Positions 18,541-28,128 are shown, counted from the stretch's first letter. The stretch: 64,000 nucleotides of DNA from Methanospirillum lacunae (GCF_003173355.1 NZ_QGMY01000001.1:1-64000); one strand, 5' to 3'. Numbers and translations: made by a program. Notes: generated from the letters alone by a model not told the origin.

Positions 18541-18806
18541 GTAGTAGTTTGATCATCTGATGGGAAAATAATCATTAAATATTCCCTTTTTTCTAAAATT
18601 ATCCATTATATTAGACATTGTCATGGGATTATCATTTTCTGGAGTATGTTCCCATAACTCAACTCTTCGCCAAAATAGTATCTTTCTTATATAACCAAGA
18701 TAATTTTCGAGATACAAAAAAATACTCCAAGAAAAAGCGAGAATTGATTTTGTTTACTCGTTCCAAAATTTAAATATAAAGAGACAAACTGAAAAAAATG
18801 AATGTA
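18541..18806. other. AT-rich gap between convergent genes
   Basis: These 266 bases lie between two gene 3' ends and hold no gene I can support. They are AT-rich, with several A and T runs that could end transcription on either strand. Confidence 0.6.
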
Positions 18807-19109
18807 TTATGCCAGCCGGAGCAGGGCATCTTTCCCGCTCATTCCGATCGTTATTCCAAGGGCTGTTCCTGCCTGATTCACTGCAACGATCTCTCCAGAG
18901 AGAAGTTCATTAATAGTACTGACAGATGGTGTTGAGACTGGTCTGACTTTGGCTGCCGGAAGATGAAATTTATCAAGGGCAAGTACATCAACTGCTCCAC
19001 AACCAACAAGACCCTTCTCCCCCATTGCAAAGACAAGATTTACCGGGCCAATAGGTATAACATGCCCCATAAAGGTCTTACTGCCCACAGAGAACGATTC
19101 AGATGCCAT
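18807..19109 (-). CDS. DUF1805 family protein
   Basis: The 100-residue protein fits DUF1805 (YunC-like), a small conserved archaeal and Firmicutes family of unknown function. The block FAMGEKGLVGCGAVDVLAL and the ending GITIGMSGKDALLRL are typical. Its start lies two bases after the stop of the glycosyltransferase gene on the same strand, so they are probably cotranscribed, though no functional link is known. Confidence 0.8.
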   Translation of the reverse strand: MASESFSVGSKTFMGHVIPIGPVNLVFAMGEKGLVGCGAVDVLALDKFHLPAAKVRPVSTPSVSTINELLSGEIVAVNQAGTALGITIGMSGKDALLRLA

Positions 19110-19111
19110 AT

Positions 19112-20305
19112 CTATATCTCAGCCTTTTTAAATATATCAAAGATGGCAGAACACCTGTGATCAGGCGTTTTTTTCTGACATACTCCGGTCACGATTGTCC
19201 GGTAGTATTGCTCAAGGTCATGCGTGATCTGATCCCAGTCGTGAGCAGTAGCATAATGGTTGGAAGCCACAGAATCCGGGCGGTTCTCAAGACAATACCT
19301 GATACCTGAAGCGATGTCTTCAGGAGTCATAGCAGAGAGATATCCAAGATCCGGGAGGACATGGGCTGATGCAGCGTTGCGGGGATGATTCACCGTAACC
19401 AGTGAAAGTCCACATGCCATGGCTTCCAGAGCAGCTATTCCAAAACCCTCTCGTTCACTTGGCAGAACAAAAATCCGTGATGATTTCATGAGAGACAGAA
19501 CGTGCTCATGCTCGGCAATAAATCCGGGGCAGGTAATATGAGCAGTAAGACCATATTTCTGAATTTTGGTTTGGATGATATCATAGTCTGGACCATCACC
19601 GATGATAATTGCATGGATGGAAGGAAAATCAGAAATCAGCAGTCGAACTGCTTCAACCACAAGCTCCGGGTGTTTTTCGGGGATGAATCTTCCAACAAAG
19701 ATCAGATCTGATCTTTCTGCTGCCGGGTGAACAGCGGTAATTGCTGCGACATCAATCCCATTTGGAATCAAAACCACATCACCACCATATCCGGTTTTCT
19801 TTACCTGGGAAGCTGTAAGTGATGATACTGAAATGATCCTGGGACTCATCTGAAGAGCAGCACGCTCGATAAGGAGTCCGGCAACGCCACAAAATCCCAT
19901 GTACAAAAACCAGTACCTGCCCCAGAACTCATGCCATGTAATCACCAGGCATCGTTTCTTTACCAGACAGAAGAGCGAGAGAAGGATTGCGGGAAAATAT
20001 GGAAAGTTCTGACAATCAAAGATCTCTATATCAGATCTTGCGAGATGTGTAGCCAGACCGAAGGTGTACCGAATTGCCTGGAGAATTGAACGCCGTCCCT
20101 CGGTATAGAGTCCCATGGCAGGACAGACACCATGAAGGATCATGCCTTCGCGTTCAATCACATCTGGCCCGCTCCAGTATTTCATTCCATACAGATGGAC
20201 TTCGTGACCGCGGGCAGCAAGCCGGACACCTAACTCATGAATCCGCTTCTCCACCCCGCCGATGGTCTCGGGGTAGATTACATCATAGATATAGCCTATC
20301 TTCAT
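19112..20305 (-). CDS. Glycosyltransferase family 4 protein
   Basis: The 397-residue protein has the GT-B fold of group 1 glycosyltransferases. It shows an N-terminal GGVEKRIHELGVRLAARGHEV acceptor-domain motif, a linker VLIPNGID, FVGRFIPEKHPELVVEA for the nucleotide-sugar domain, and the E-x7-E-type motif SEREGFGIAALEAMACG. The donor sugar and acceptor are unknown; an envelope glycan or lipid is likely. Its start is only 19 bp from the annotated start of the CARF-HEPN gene on the other strand. Confidence 0.93.
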   Translation of the reverse strand: MKIGYIYDVIYPETIGGVEKRIHELGVRLAARGHEVHLYGMKYWSGPDVIEREGMILHGVCPAMGLYTEGRRSILQAIRYTFGLATHLARSDIEIFDCQNFPYFPAILLSLFCLVKKRCLVITWHEFWGRYWFLYMGFCGVAGLLIERAALQMSPRIISVSSLTASQVKKTGYGGDVVLIPNGIDVAAITAVHPAAERSDLIFVGRFIPEKHPELVVEAVRLLISDFPSIHAIIIGDGPDYDIIQTKIQKYGLTAHITCPGFIAEHEHVLSLMKSSRIFVLPSEREGFGIAALEAMACGLSLVTVNHPRNAASAHVLPDLGYLSAMTPEDIASGIRYCLENRPDSVASNHYATAHDWDQITHDLEQYYRTIVTGVCQKKTPDHRCSAIFDIFKKAEI

Positions 20306-20324
20306 CAGAAGACTCCGGAGACCA

Positions 20325-21614
20325 ATGGCGGTTCTCCTGGATCAGTTCCGATTAGGATTTATCCCTCCCGGTATATCAAGATCAAGAGCCCTGATGAGAT
20401 GTATCTCCTGTATAAATCATGAAAGGTCAGATTCGTCCCGGTTTTGCCGCGATGATCTCTGCCAGGTCACAGATATGGTCCAGGAAGCGATCTGGACCTT
20501 CTGGCATCCTGAAGAAATTATCCTCTGTATCAGGGATCCCAGAAGTGCTCATCTCGCATCTGAATGTGAATCCAGAGGAATAACTGTCAGAAAACTCTGG
20601 CTTCCAGAAGGAACCAATGAGGATGAGTTATGGCAGACCTTTACTCTTCTTGTAGAACTGGCTGAGGAGGGTGAGGAGATACTCTTTGATGTTACAGACG
20701 GACACCGGAGTCTTCCATTCATTATCTCACTTGCTGCAACCTGGATGAAAGAGGTGAGAGGAGTAAAAATAATCGGAGTTGTGTATGCAACCCAGCCTGA
20801 CGAACACGGGTTCCGGCACATCGTAAACCTTCAGCCGGTTCTCCAGGTTATCGACTGGATGGCTGGTGTTCGTGCTCTTCTGTCACATACAGATGCTGAA
20901 AAGATAAGTCATCTGTTCACCGGACTGCAGGGGAATATTTATAAAGCGGGACAGGAACCAGAGCCACCAAAACGTTTAACGGGCTGGTCACATCTACTCG
21001 GAACTTTCACAAAAGCAGTCCGTCTCTCAAGGCCGGTTGATGCTATGTATGCAGCATGGGGAATCTCCCAGGATTTACCAGTTATCAGGGATGAAATCCA
21101 AAGATTTGCACCTGCACTCCTGTCTGTTGTAGAAGAACTCGCAGAGATCGGGGAGATGGCCGCCATTCCAAGCCCGGAAGAACTCAACAATGAGTACCTT
21201 TTCATGCAACTCAGGCTGATCAGATACCAGATCGATCATGGCCTTGAGATGCAAGCCATAGCCCTCTCACGGGAGTGGCTTATCTCGGTCTCCATGCTGG
21301 TTCTTGAAGTTGATGAATCCTGGCTTGATGCCGACAGCCGGCATACAGTCTCACGAACCCTGACCGGTCTGGCACTCACCCTCCAGGGTATTCCTTCAGA
21401 AACAACACCATTTACTCACATACTTCTTGAAAAGACAAACTGGAAAGAGATGGTCAGAACTTGGGAAAGGGTTTCAGATCTCAGAAACGATCTTGCTCAT
21501 TGCGGGATGAATCGTAGAAATGAGAGCCTGCGATCACTCCTTCAGCGGACACAATCAATACCGGATGAACTAAAAGAGTTTGCACAGCATGCAGGTATCC
21601 CGCTTAATGTATGA
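20325..21614 (+). CDS. CARF-HEPN ribonuclease-like protein (TM1812/Csx1-type), orphan
   Basis: The 429-residue protein matches the TM1812/Csx family by motif. Residues 91-130 read LWLPEGTNEDELW and FDVTDGHRSLP, the place of the DxTHG-FRSLP signature in CARF proteins; here the His is replaced by Asp and Phe by His. The C-terminal helical domain contains RNDLAH (387-392), an R-x4-H HEPN nuclease motif. Characterised relatives are RNases switched on by cyclic oligoadenylate made by type III CRISPR complexes. No cas gene or array is in the window. The first 47 residues are unusual, with a Cys pair CISC (26-29) and CRDDLC (41-46); translation might instead start at ATG 20394 or 20475. Only 19 bp separates it from the divergent glycosyltransferase gene if 20325 is right. 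Confidence 0.75.
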   Translation: MAVLLDQFRLGFIPPGISRSRALMRCISCINHERSDSSRFCRDDLCQVTDMVQEAIWTFWHPEEIILCIRDPRSAHLASECESRGITVRKLWLPEGTNEDELWQTFTLLVELAEEGEEILFDVTDGHRSLPFIISLAATWMKEVRGVKIIGVVYATQPDEHGFRHIVNLQPVLQVIDWMAGVRALLSHTDAEKISHLFTGLQGNIYKAGQEPEPPKRLTGWSHLLGTFTKAVRLSRPVDAMYAAWGISQDLPVIRDEIQRFAPALLSVVEELAEIGEMAAIPSPEELNNEYLFMQLRLIRYQIDHGLEMQAIALSREWLISVSMLVLEVDESWLDADSRHTVSRTLTGLALTLQGIPSETTPFTHILLEKTNWKEMVRTWERVSDLRNDLAHCGMNRRNESLRSLLQRTQSIPDELKEFAQHAGIPLNV

Positions 21615-21654
21615 AGGGCAGATTCAGGCAGGAAAAAAAGACCCGAAGGGTTGA

Positions 21655-22650
21655 TTATCTTTTATTCTTGAACTGGGGCATCATCGCCCTTATCTCGGAG
21701 CCAACCTCTTCAATAAGGTGCTCCTCGTCTGCACGGGTGAGGGCAGTGAAAGTAGGACGGTTAACCATGTTCTCGAGGATCCATTCCTTGGCAAAAGTAC
21801 CGTTCTGGATCTCTTCAAGAACCTCCTGCATCGCCATATATGACTCCTGGCCGATGACACGCGGGCCACGGGTCAGATCACCATACTGGGCAGTGTTGGA
21901 GATGGCACTGCGCATCTTGGTAAATCCACCTTCATAGATGAGATCAACGATCAGTTTGGTTTCATGCAAAACCTCAAGGTATGCCATCTCGGGAGCATAC
22001 CCTGCTTCAACGAGCGTTTCAAACCCTGCCCTGATAAGTGAAGTGATACCACCACACAGAACAGCCTGCTCTCCAAAGAGATCAGTCTCGGTTTCTTCAC
22101 GGAAGTTGGTTTCAAGAACAACTGCTCTTGTGGCACCGATACCCTGTGCGTATGCAAGGGCAACCTTTCTGGCATTGCCTGATACATCCTGGTGGATTGC
22201 GATCAGAGCCGGAACACCCATACCCTCAGTATAAGTCCGCCTGACCATGTGACCGGGTCCTTTTGGTGCGACCATCACAACATCAACATCTTCCGGTGGA
22301 ACAATCTGCCCGTAGTGGATGTTGAATCCATGGGAGAACATGAGGACCTTGCCCTTGGTAAGGTTGGGTCCGATAAAGGAGCGGTAGACCGCTGCCTGGT
22401 TTTCGTCAGGGATAAGAATCTGTATAACATCAGCTTTCTTTGCTGCTTCTGCAACCTCATAGACCTGGAAACCCTCGCTCTTGGCAAGGTCCCAGCTCTT
22501 ACCCGGGCGCAGACCGATGATTACGTTCAGGCCGCTGTCTTTCAGATTCAGTGCCTGTCCTCTCCCCTGAGAGCCGTATCCGATTACTGCAATCGTCTTC
22601 TTGGCGATTGCGGACGGATCGACATCATTATCGTAGTACTTCTGGATCAT
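21655..22650 (-). CDS. ilvC: Ketol-acid reductoisomerase
   Basis: IlvC isomerises and reduces acetolactate or acetohydroxybutyrate with NAD(P)H in valine, leucine and isoleucine synthesis. The 331-residue class I enzyme starts [11 protein letters not shown], with the Rossmann motif [10 protein letters not shown] and the metal-binding [23 protein letters not shown] region. The frame is open to 22701, but ATG 22650 is chosen because of the family N-terminus and the GAGGT site five bases upstream. It is on the opposite strand to the ilvBN operon 1.8 kb away. Confidence 0.97.
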   Translation of the reverse strand: MIQKYYDNDVDPSAIAKKTIAVIGYGSQGRGQALNLKDSGLNVIIGLRPGKSWDLAKSEGFQVYEVAEAAKKADVIQILIPDENQAAVYRSFIGPNLTKGKVLMFSHGFNIHYGQIVPPEDVDVVMVAPKGPGHMVRRTYTEGMGVPALIAIHQDVSGNARKVALAYAQGIGATRAVVLETNFREETETDLFGEQAVLCGGITSLIRAGFETLVEAGYAPEMAYLEVLHETKLIVDLIYEGGFTKMRSAISNTAQYGDLTRGPRVIGQESYMAMQEVLEEIQNGTFAKEWILENMVNRPTFTALTRADEEHLIEEVGSEIRAMMPQFKNKR

Positions 22651-22740
22651 AGATGACCTCTGTGTTCTCCTGATAACCTGTTGGGAAGGAAGGGATATCA
22701 CTTTTCCTTCTTTTCATAGTTTTCAGATGGACAGTCAATA

Positions 22741-22783
22741 CCATTACCATACCATGGTGCAGTTACGCGCATCGTCTGGTGCA
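22741..22783 (-). promoter_or_regulatory. Candidate shared branched-chain amino acid operator upstream of ilvC
   Basis: On the minus strand the region reads TGCACCAT then GG then TATGG. The hexamer GGTGCA (plus strand) occurs at 22756-22761 and again at 22778-22783, 22 bp apart or two helical turns. A closely related TGCACCAT-TT-ATGG element lies upstream of the LeuA/CimA-ilvBN operon at 24378-24395. The link is a pattern match only. Confidence 0.4.
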
Positions 22784-22866
22784 TAACATCATAATTCAGG
22801 GCAGAGAGGTTGGCAGACAATAACTATTCAGCAGGGTTAATCACCGGAGAAAAATCACCAGTTACT

Positions 22867-23457
22867 ATGTTTGTCTGGTCATCAAATCTCACAAGAGCAG
22901 TTCTTTGTCTTTTTTTCATGTTTCTATTGATACCATCGGTTTTTGCCGGAGGGGCAGGAGCCGGGTTTGGAGATTATGGAGATTTTGGCGTTTCAGAAGG
23001 GGCACGAATGGGTGCAAACGCCCATTACTCAGGCCTTATTGCCGGTAACATTTCTGCAACAAGTTCAACCCCCAGAGTGATGACACCATTGCCTACCGCA
23101 ACTCCTAAACCAACAGTAACACAAACCCCGGCATACCAGAATAAAACATCAACAAACGTAACTACAGAAGGGAATCAGACCAATTCATCAATTGCTGCAG
23201 ATAATTTCACCAGTTCCTCAACAAATAACAGCGAGCCAACATTAGGAGATCTTATCAGGGCAGGAGACTGGAACGCTATCACTGCATACCATGACCAGAA
23301 ACGAATAGAACAGGCAAATTTTCATGACACAACCGGGGTAAATGCAACTCAGGAGGAGGTAAAAAGTCAGGGTACTTCAAAGAATGCAGATCAAAATGAC
23401 TCTGCCCTGGCACACGATGATGACTCGGTAGTCACTGTCGTATATCCGTGTTCATGA
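22867..23457 (+). CDS. Secreted Thr/Asn-rich hypothetical protein
   Basis: The frame is open from TTG 22810, but ATG 22867 places a clean signal peptide (about 28 residues ending SVFA) at the N-terminus. The mature part starts with a Gly-rich segment (GGAGAGFGDYGDFG), followed by a Pro/Thr/Asn-rich linker with many N-x-S/T sequons. The C-terminal half (LGDLIRAGDWNAITAYHDQKR) is more ordered. I recognise no family. It is probably an extracellular glycoprotein. Confidence 0.65.
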   Translation: MFVWSSNLTRAVLCLFFMFLLIPSVFAGGAGAGFGDYGDFGVSEGARMGANAHYSGLIAGNISATSSTPRVMTPLPTATPKPTVTQTPAYQNKTSTNVTTEGNQTNSSIAADNFTSSSTNNSEPTLGDLIRAGDWNAITAYHDQKRIEQANFHDTTGVNATQEEVKSQGTSKNADQNDSALAHDDDSVVTVVYPCS

Positions 23458-23588
23458 AACACGCAGATAAATCAGATCTAAAATCAAACCTCATTTGAAA
23501 GACTGACAATACCTTCATTTTTTTATCCAGTAGACTTTCTCAAAAACTCTTTTATTCCGCGGGTTCTATCACTACCACTGAATTTATT

Positions 23589-24284
23589 ATGAATTACGAG
23601 ATCAAATATCGCCCAAGTTACGGATATCTTGTGGTAAAACTCCAACCGGGAGAGACTATAGTCGCTGAAGCAGGGGCGATGACTTACATGCAACCATCCA
23701 TTGAGGTTCATACCAGGAAGAGGAAACAGGGCCTCCTTTCAACTATTGGTATGACTTTTCTTGGTGGCCAATCCTTCTTTGTTAACGAATTCACTGCAAC
23801 ATCAGCTCCAGGGGAGGCGGGATTTTCAGCAGCCCCTCTTGGAGATGTAGAAGTCATGGAGATCGGAGTAAATAAGGGCTTTATCATCCAGAAGACCGCA
23901 TACATCGCATCTGAACAGGGAGTCAACCTGGATGTTGATTGGCAGGGTTTTACAAAAGGAGTCTTTGGTCAGGGACTCTTCATGATAAAAGTATCGGGTC
24001 AGGGTTTGCTCTTCATTAATACATTCGGAGCAATAGACAAGCACATTCTGGCTCCAGGTGAGCACCTTGTTGTTGATAACTTCCATCTGGTGGCATTCAG
24101 TGATACCTGTTCGTACCAGGTAACAAAGTTTGGTGGATGGAAAGAAACATTCCTGTCTGGAGAATTTCTGGTAACTGATATTACCGGCCCGGGAGAGGTC
24201 TATATTCAGACAAAAAACATCAGAGAACTTGCAGACTGGATCTGGAAACTTATTGAACCACGGATCCAGACAACAGCCAGGTAA
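23589..24284 (+). CDS. AIM24/TIGR00266 family protein
   Basis: The 231-residue protein is a beta-rich AIM24 (DUF124, TIGR00266) protein. It starts MNYEIKYRPSYGYLVVKLQPGE and has AEAGAMTYM, the Gly-rich SGQGLLFINTFG and the ending block FGGWKETFLSGE typical of the family. Function is not established; some members are tied to membrane or mitochondrial proteins. It lies alone, upstream of the amino-acid operon promoter. Confidence 0.9.
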   Translation: MNYEIKYRPSYGYLVVKLQPGETIVAEAGAMTYMQPSIEVHTRKRKQGLLSTIGMTFLGGQSFFVNEFTATSAPGEAGFSAAPLGDVEVMEIGVNKGFIIQKTAYIASEQGVNLDVDWQGFTKGVFGQGLFMIKVSGQGLLFINTFGAIDKHILAPGEHLVVDNFHLVAFSDTCSYQVTKFGGWKETFLSGEFLVTDITGPGEVYIQTKNIRELADWIWKLIEPRIQTTAR

Positions 24285-24446
24285 ATAAAAACTCCCTGTT
24301 TTGTGGTGCGCCATTGCCCAGGGCCATAGTAATAGGGCACCAAATGGTTGCTTGAATCGAACCACCATATAAATAAATGCACCATTTATGGCACAACCTT
24401 TTTAGCAGATCGGACCCCACCTACTCATGGGAGCAATATCCTATGA
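24285..24446 (+). promoter_or_regulatory. Promoter and leader of the LeuA/CimA-ilvBN operon
   Basis: A box A-like ATATAAATAA is at 24367-24376. Immediately downstream, 24378-24395 is an imperfect palindrome (TGCACCAT, TT, ATGGCACA) placed about where a repressor would block transcription initiation. Further GCACC/GGTGC elements at 24306-24345 could pair with one another. A related motif lies upstream of ilvC. This supports amino-acid-responsive control by an Lrp-like regulator, but the regulator is not known. Confidence 0.45.
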
Positions 24447-25961
24447 GTGAGTGTTTTATTGGGCAATAGACGGTTTCGCTTTTTTGACACAACGCTCCGT
24501 GATGGTGAACAGACACCAGGAGTATCGCTGACCCCTGTAAATAAACTTGAGATTGCTGCTGCTCTTTCTGACATCGGAGTAGATGTTATTGAAGCAGGAT
24601 CAGCTGTTGCATCAGAAGGTGAAAGAGAGGCTATACGGCTTATCGCAGATGCCGGCCTCGCAGCAGAGTGTTGTACTTATGTCAGGGCACTAAACCAGGA
24701 CATCGATTGCGCAGCTGAAGCAGGTGCCGACTCAGTCCATCTGGTGGTCCCGGTCTCTGATCTTCATATATCAAAGAAGATGCAGAAGACCCGTGAAGAG
24801 GTCCATGCAATGGCAATGAGTGCCGTGGCATATGCAAAGGAACGCGGATTGATTGTAGAACTTTCTGGAGAAGATGCCTCACGGGCTGATCAGGAATTTC
24901 TTGCAATGCTCTATCGTGACGGGATTGAAAGCGGAGCAGACAGACTCTGTTTCTGTGATACCGTGGGAGTTCTCACACCCGAGAGGGCAACAGAGATCAT
25001 TCCACCCCTTTGTATGGCTCCGCTCAGCATCCATTGTCATAACGATCTCGGGCTGGCTCTCGCGACAACTCTGGCAGCATTCAAGGCAGGGGCAAGTTGC
25101 TCACATGTGACAGTAAACGGCCTTGGCGAGCGGGCAGGAAACACACCATTTGAAGAAGTGATAATGTCTCTTGAGACATTATACGGGTACAAGACAGGGA
25201 TTGACACAAAAAAGATCTATCCACTCTCAACTCTTGTATCCCGCCTGACTGGTGTGCCGTTTGCAACAAACAAACCAATAGTCGGGACAATGGCATTTAC
25301 CCATGAGAGTGGGATCCATGCCCACGGACTCTTCCGGGATTCACGCACGTATGAACCAATATCTCCGGAATCAGTAGGACGCCAGCGTCGTATAGTTCTT
25401 GGTAAACACTCAGGCTCTGCCTCGGTGAAAGCGGCACTGACCGAGCTTGGGTATAGTCCGAATCCCCGGCAGCTTGAGGAGATTGTTAAGCGGGTCAAGG
25501 CACTCGGAGATGAGGGCAGACGGGTGAGTGATACCGATGTGATGGCCATCGCTGATGCAGTCATGCTGCTTGAGTGCAAGCCTATCATCAGTGTCAAGCA
25601 GTTCACGGTTGTAAGTGGATCAAATATCCTTCCCACTGCTTCGGTCACCATGGAAGTAAACGGAGAAGAGGTCACAGGAGCAGCAACGGGTGACGGACCA
25701 GTGGATGCAGCTCTCAGGGTTTTGCAGCAGTCAGTTGCCAGTGCCGGTGACATCAGGCTCGATGAATATCATGTGGAGGCCATCACGGGTGGCACAGATG
25801 CAATGGTTGATGTAACCGTAAAACTGAGAAAAGATGGAAGAACCATCACTTCACGCGGCGCAAGGACGGATATCATCCAGGCAAGTGTTGAAGCTGTGGT
25901 GACGGGAATGAACCGCCTTTTGAGGGAATTAGATGAAAAGCGGCGCACAGATACTGATTGA
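24447..25961 (+). CDS. 2-isopropylmalate synthase / (R)-citramalate synthase
   Basis: The 504-residue enzyme condenses acetyl-CoA with a 2-oxo acid. FDTTLRDGEQTPGV marks the TIM barrel, with metal-binding SIHCHNDLG and the NGLGERAGN motif. Residues about 385-500 form the LeuA-type allosteric dimer domain, so end-product feedback is likely. Sequence style is close to archaeal citramalate synthase (CimA), which feeds isoleucine synthesis from pyruvate, but LeuA cannot be excluded by eye. The shorter AksA is unlikely, since it usually lacks the regulatory domain. The start is a GTG at 24447; an ATG at 24443 is out of frame. It overlaps ilvB by 29 bases. Confidence 0.9.
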   Translation: MSVLLGNRRFRFFDTTLRDGEQTPGVSLTPVNKLEIAAALSDIGVDVIEAGSAVASEGEREAIRLIADAGLAAECCTYVRALNQDIDCAAEAGADSVHLVVPVSDLHISKKMQKTREEVHAMAMSAVAYAKERGLIVELSGEDASRADQEFLAMLYRDGIESGADRLCFCDTVGVLTPERATEIIPPLCMAPLSIHCHNDLGLALATTLAAFKAGASCSHVTVNGLGERAGNTPFEEVIMSLETLYGYKTGIDTKKIYPLSTLVSRLTGVPFATNKPIVGTMAFTHESGIHAHGLFRDSRTYEPISPESVGRQRRIVLGKHSGSASVKAALTELGYSPNPRQLEEIVKRVKALGDEGRRVSDTDVMAIADAVMLLECKPIISVKQFTVVSGSNILPTASVTMEVNGEEVTGAATGDGPVDAALRVLQQSVASAGDIRLDEYHVEAITGGTDAMVDVTVKLRKDGRTITSRGARTDIIQASVEAVVTGMNRLLRELDEKRRTDTD

Positions 25962-27624
25962 AGGGCTGAAAGAGCAGGGAGTAGATGTTATCTTCGGCTA
26001 TCCGGGCGGCGTGGTTCTCCCGATATACGATGAACTCTATGACGCAGATATCAGGCACATCCTGGTACGACATGAACAGGCAGCCATTCACGCAGCCGAC
26101 GGATACGCCCGTGCTACTGGAAAAGTGGGGGTCTGTCTCGCCACATCCGGGCCTGGCGCCTGTAACCTCGTAACCGGCCTGGCTACTGCATACATGGATT
26201 CCATCCCGGTTGTTGCTCTTACCGGACAAGTCCCAACCGGACTTCTAGGAAACGATGCGTTCCAGGAGTCTGACATTACCGGCATCACCATGCCGGTGAC
26301 AAAACACAACTTCCTTGTACAGGATGTAAAGGATCTGAAACGGATCATCAGGGAGGCATTCTATATTGCCAATACAGGCAGAAAGGGACCGGTCCTTATA
26401 GACATCCCAAAAGATGTCAGCACAACTAAGATCCCTGATGAAGACGGACCTGACCAGCAGATTAAGCTTAGGGGATACAAACCAACCTATCAGGGCCACG
26501 GCAAGCAGATTCAGAAAGCAGTAGAACTCATCGAGGCAGCAAAGCGGCCGATAATATATGCTGGAGGTGGAGTGATCTCCTCAGAAGCATCAAAAGAACT
26601 CGTTGAGTTTGCCGAGCGAACATGTATGCCGGTTACAACCACCCTGATGGGTCTCGGGTGTATTCCTGCTGATCACCCGCTCAACCTTGGTATGCTCGGG
26701 ATGCATGGCACTGAGTATGCCAACTATGCTATTACAGAATCAGATCTGCTCTTTTCTATCGGAGTCAGGTTTGATGATCGGGTAACAGGAAATCTGGCAA
26801 CCTTTGCACCGAATGCAAAGATCATCCACATGGATATCGATCCTGCAGAGATTGGAAAGAATAAACCGGTTGATATCCCTATCGTCGGAGATGCAAAGAA
26901 CATCCTCACAGATCTCCTGAAAAGAATCCCTGCTACCTGTTCTCACCCTGAATGGTCAGAGAAGGTACAGAACTGGAAAAAGAATCATCCGCTCAGATTT
27001 AAAGAGGATGGAAAACTTCGTCCCCAGTACGTGATCAGAAGACTTGCAGAAACTTTGGGTGATAAGGGAGTTATTGTAAGCGAAGTCGGGCAGAACCAGA
27101 TGTGGACAGCACAATATTACCCGTTTTCCCATCCCAGGCAGTGGATTACTTCAGGAGGGCTTGGTACTATGGGTTTCGGATTCCCGGCAGCTATGGGAGC
27201 CCAGGTAGCCGTTCCTGACCAGCCGGTATTTGTCATAGCGGGAGACGGAAGTTTCCAAATGAACATCCAGGAACTCGGGACCATCGCGCAGTATCAAATC
27301 CCGGTCAAGATAGTAATCTTGAACAACCAGTTCCTTGGAATGGTCAGGCAGTGGCAGGAGCTCTTTTACGAGCGGCGGTACTCGTACACCGAGCTTCCGG
27401 AGGTGCAGTTTGAACACATTGCAAAGGCCTATGGAATCGAGGCAGAAACTGTGAGATCAATACCTGATATTGATTCTGCATTCAAACGGGCCCTTAACTG
27501 TAATGGTCCATATCTACTTGATATCAGGGTTGAGCGTGAAGAGAATGTTTTCCCTATGGTTCCGGCAGGAGCAGCCATCAGCGAGATGATCGTTGGGCAA
27601 CACACCGAACATGAGGAGGAGTAG
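25933..27624 (+). CDS. ilvB: Acetolactate synthase, large catalytic subunit
   Basis: IlvB makes acetolactate or acetohydroxybutyrate with thiamine diphosphate. The 563-residue protein has the catalytic Glu48 in HEQAAIHAADGYAR, the middle FAD-type domain, and the TPP motif GDGSFQMN-x-NN in the C-terminal third. The ATG at 25933 lies inside the end of the upstream gene and has GAGGG eight bases before it, so the 29-base overlap is probably real and implies coupled translation. ilvN follows with no gap. Confidence 0.97.
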   Translation: MKSGAQILIEGLKEQGVDVIFGYPGGVVLPIYDELYDADIRHILVRHEQAAIHAADGYARATGKVGVCLATSGPGACNLVTGLATAYMDSIPVVALTGQVPTGLLGNDAFQESDITGITMPVTKHNFLVQDVKDLKRIIREAFYIANTGRKGPVLIDIPKDVSTTKIPDEDGPDQQIKLRGYKPTYQGHGKQIQKAVELIEAAKRPIIYAGGGVISSEASKELVEFAERTCMPVTTTLMGLGCIPADHPLNLGMLGMHGTEYANYAITESDLLFSIGVRFDDRVTGNLATFAPNAKIIHMDIDPAEIGKNKPVDIPIVGDAKNILTDLLKRIPATCSHPEWSEKVQNWKKNHPLRFKEDGKLRPQYVIRRLAETLGDKGVIVSEVGQNQMWTAQYYPFSHPRQWITSGGLGTMGFGFPAAMGAQVAVPDQPVFVIAGDGSFQMNIQELGTIAQYQIPVKIVILNNQFLGMVRQWQELFYERRYSYTELPEVQFEHIAKAYGIEAETVRSIPDIDSAFKRALNCNGPYLLDIRVEREENVFPMVPAGAAISEMIVGQHTEHEEE

Positions 27625-28128
27625 ATGAACCGACATATCTTCAGTGTCCTGGTAGAAGACAGTCCGGGAGTCCTCTCCAGAGTGACGGGACTCTTCTCTC
27701 GACGGGGTTTCAACATCGAAAGCCTTGCGGTCGGGACCTGCGAACAACCAGATACCAGCAGGATTACTATTGTCGTTTCAGGTAACGATGTCCAGATCGA
27801 GCAGGTAAAAAAGCAACTCAATAAACTAATAGAGGTCATCAAGGTTCTGGATATCACAGACCTGGAGCATGTAGAACGGGAACTAGCCCTCATCAAGGTC
27901 AAGGCAGAACCCGGAGAAGTCAGATCTGCGATCATGCAGGTTGCAGGAATATTCAGGGCAAAGATCATCGATGTCGGGACTGATTCATTGATGATTGAGG
28001 TTACTGGTGATTCAAGTAAGATCGCAGCAATCGAAGATCTTATGAGTCCATATGGAATCATTGAAATGGTCAGAACCGGAAAAATTGCACTCCAGAGAGG
28101 AGCCGGTACCGCCTGTTCAGGTAGGTAA
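27625..28128 (+). CDS. ilvN: Acetolactate synthase, small regulatory subunit
   Basis: The 167-residue protein has the N-terminal ACT domain (FSVLVEDSPGVLSRVTGLFSRRGFNIESL) that binds valine and a C-terminal IlvN domain ending SKIAAIEDLMSPYGIIEMVRTG. It activates the large subunit and brings feedback control. Its ATG is immediately after the ilvB stop, and the GAGGAGG site lies inside the end of ilvB. A T8 run at 28139-28148 after the gene is a likely archaeal terminator. Confidence 0.97.
   Translation: MNRHIFSVLVEDSPGVLSRVTGLFSRRGFNIESLAVGTCEQPDTSRITIVVSGNDVQIEQVKKQLNKLIEVIKVLDITDLEHVERELALIKVKAEPGEVRSAIMQVAGIFRAKIIDVGTDSLMIEVTGDSSKIAAIEDLMSPYGIIEMVRTGKIALQRGAGTACSGR

Noticed and set aside
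20325-21614. CRISPR array or cas operon around the CARF-HEPN gene
   Set aside because: No regularly spaced repeats were seen, and the flanking genes are a glycosyltransferase and ilvC.
24296-24372. tRNA-like T-arm (GGTTCGATTC) on the minus strand
   Set aside because: No 7-bp acceptor stem or anticodon arm can be built around it, and the sequence fits better as leader or operator DNA of the amino-acid operon.
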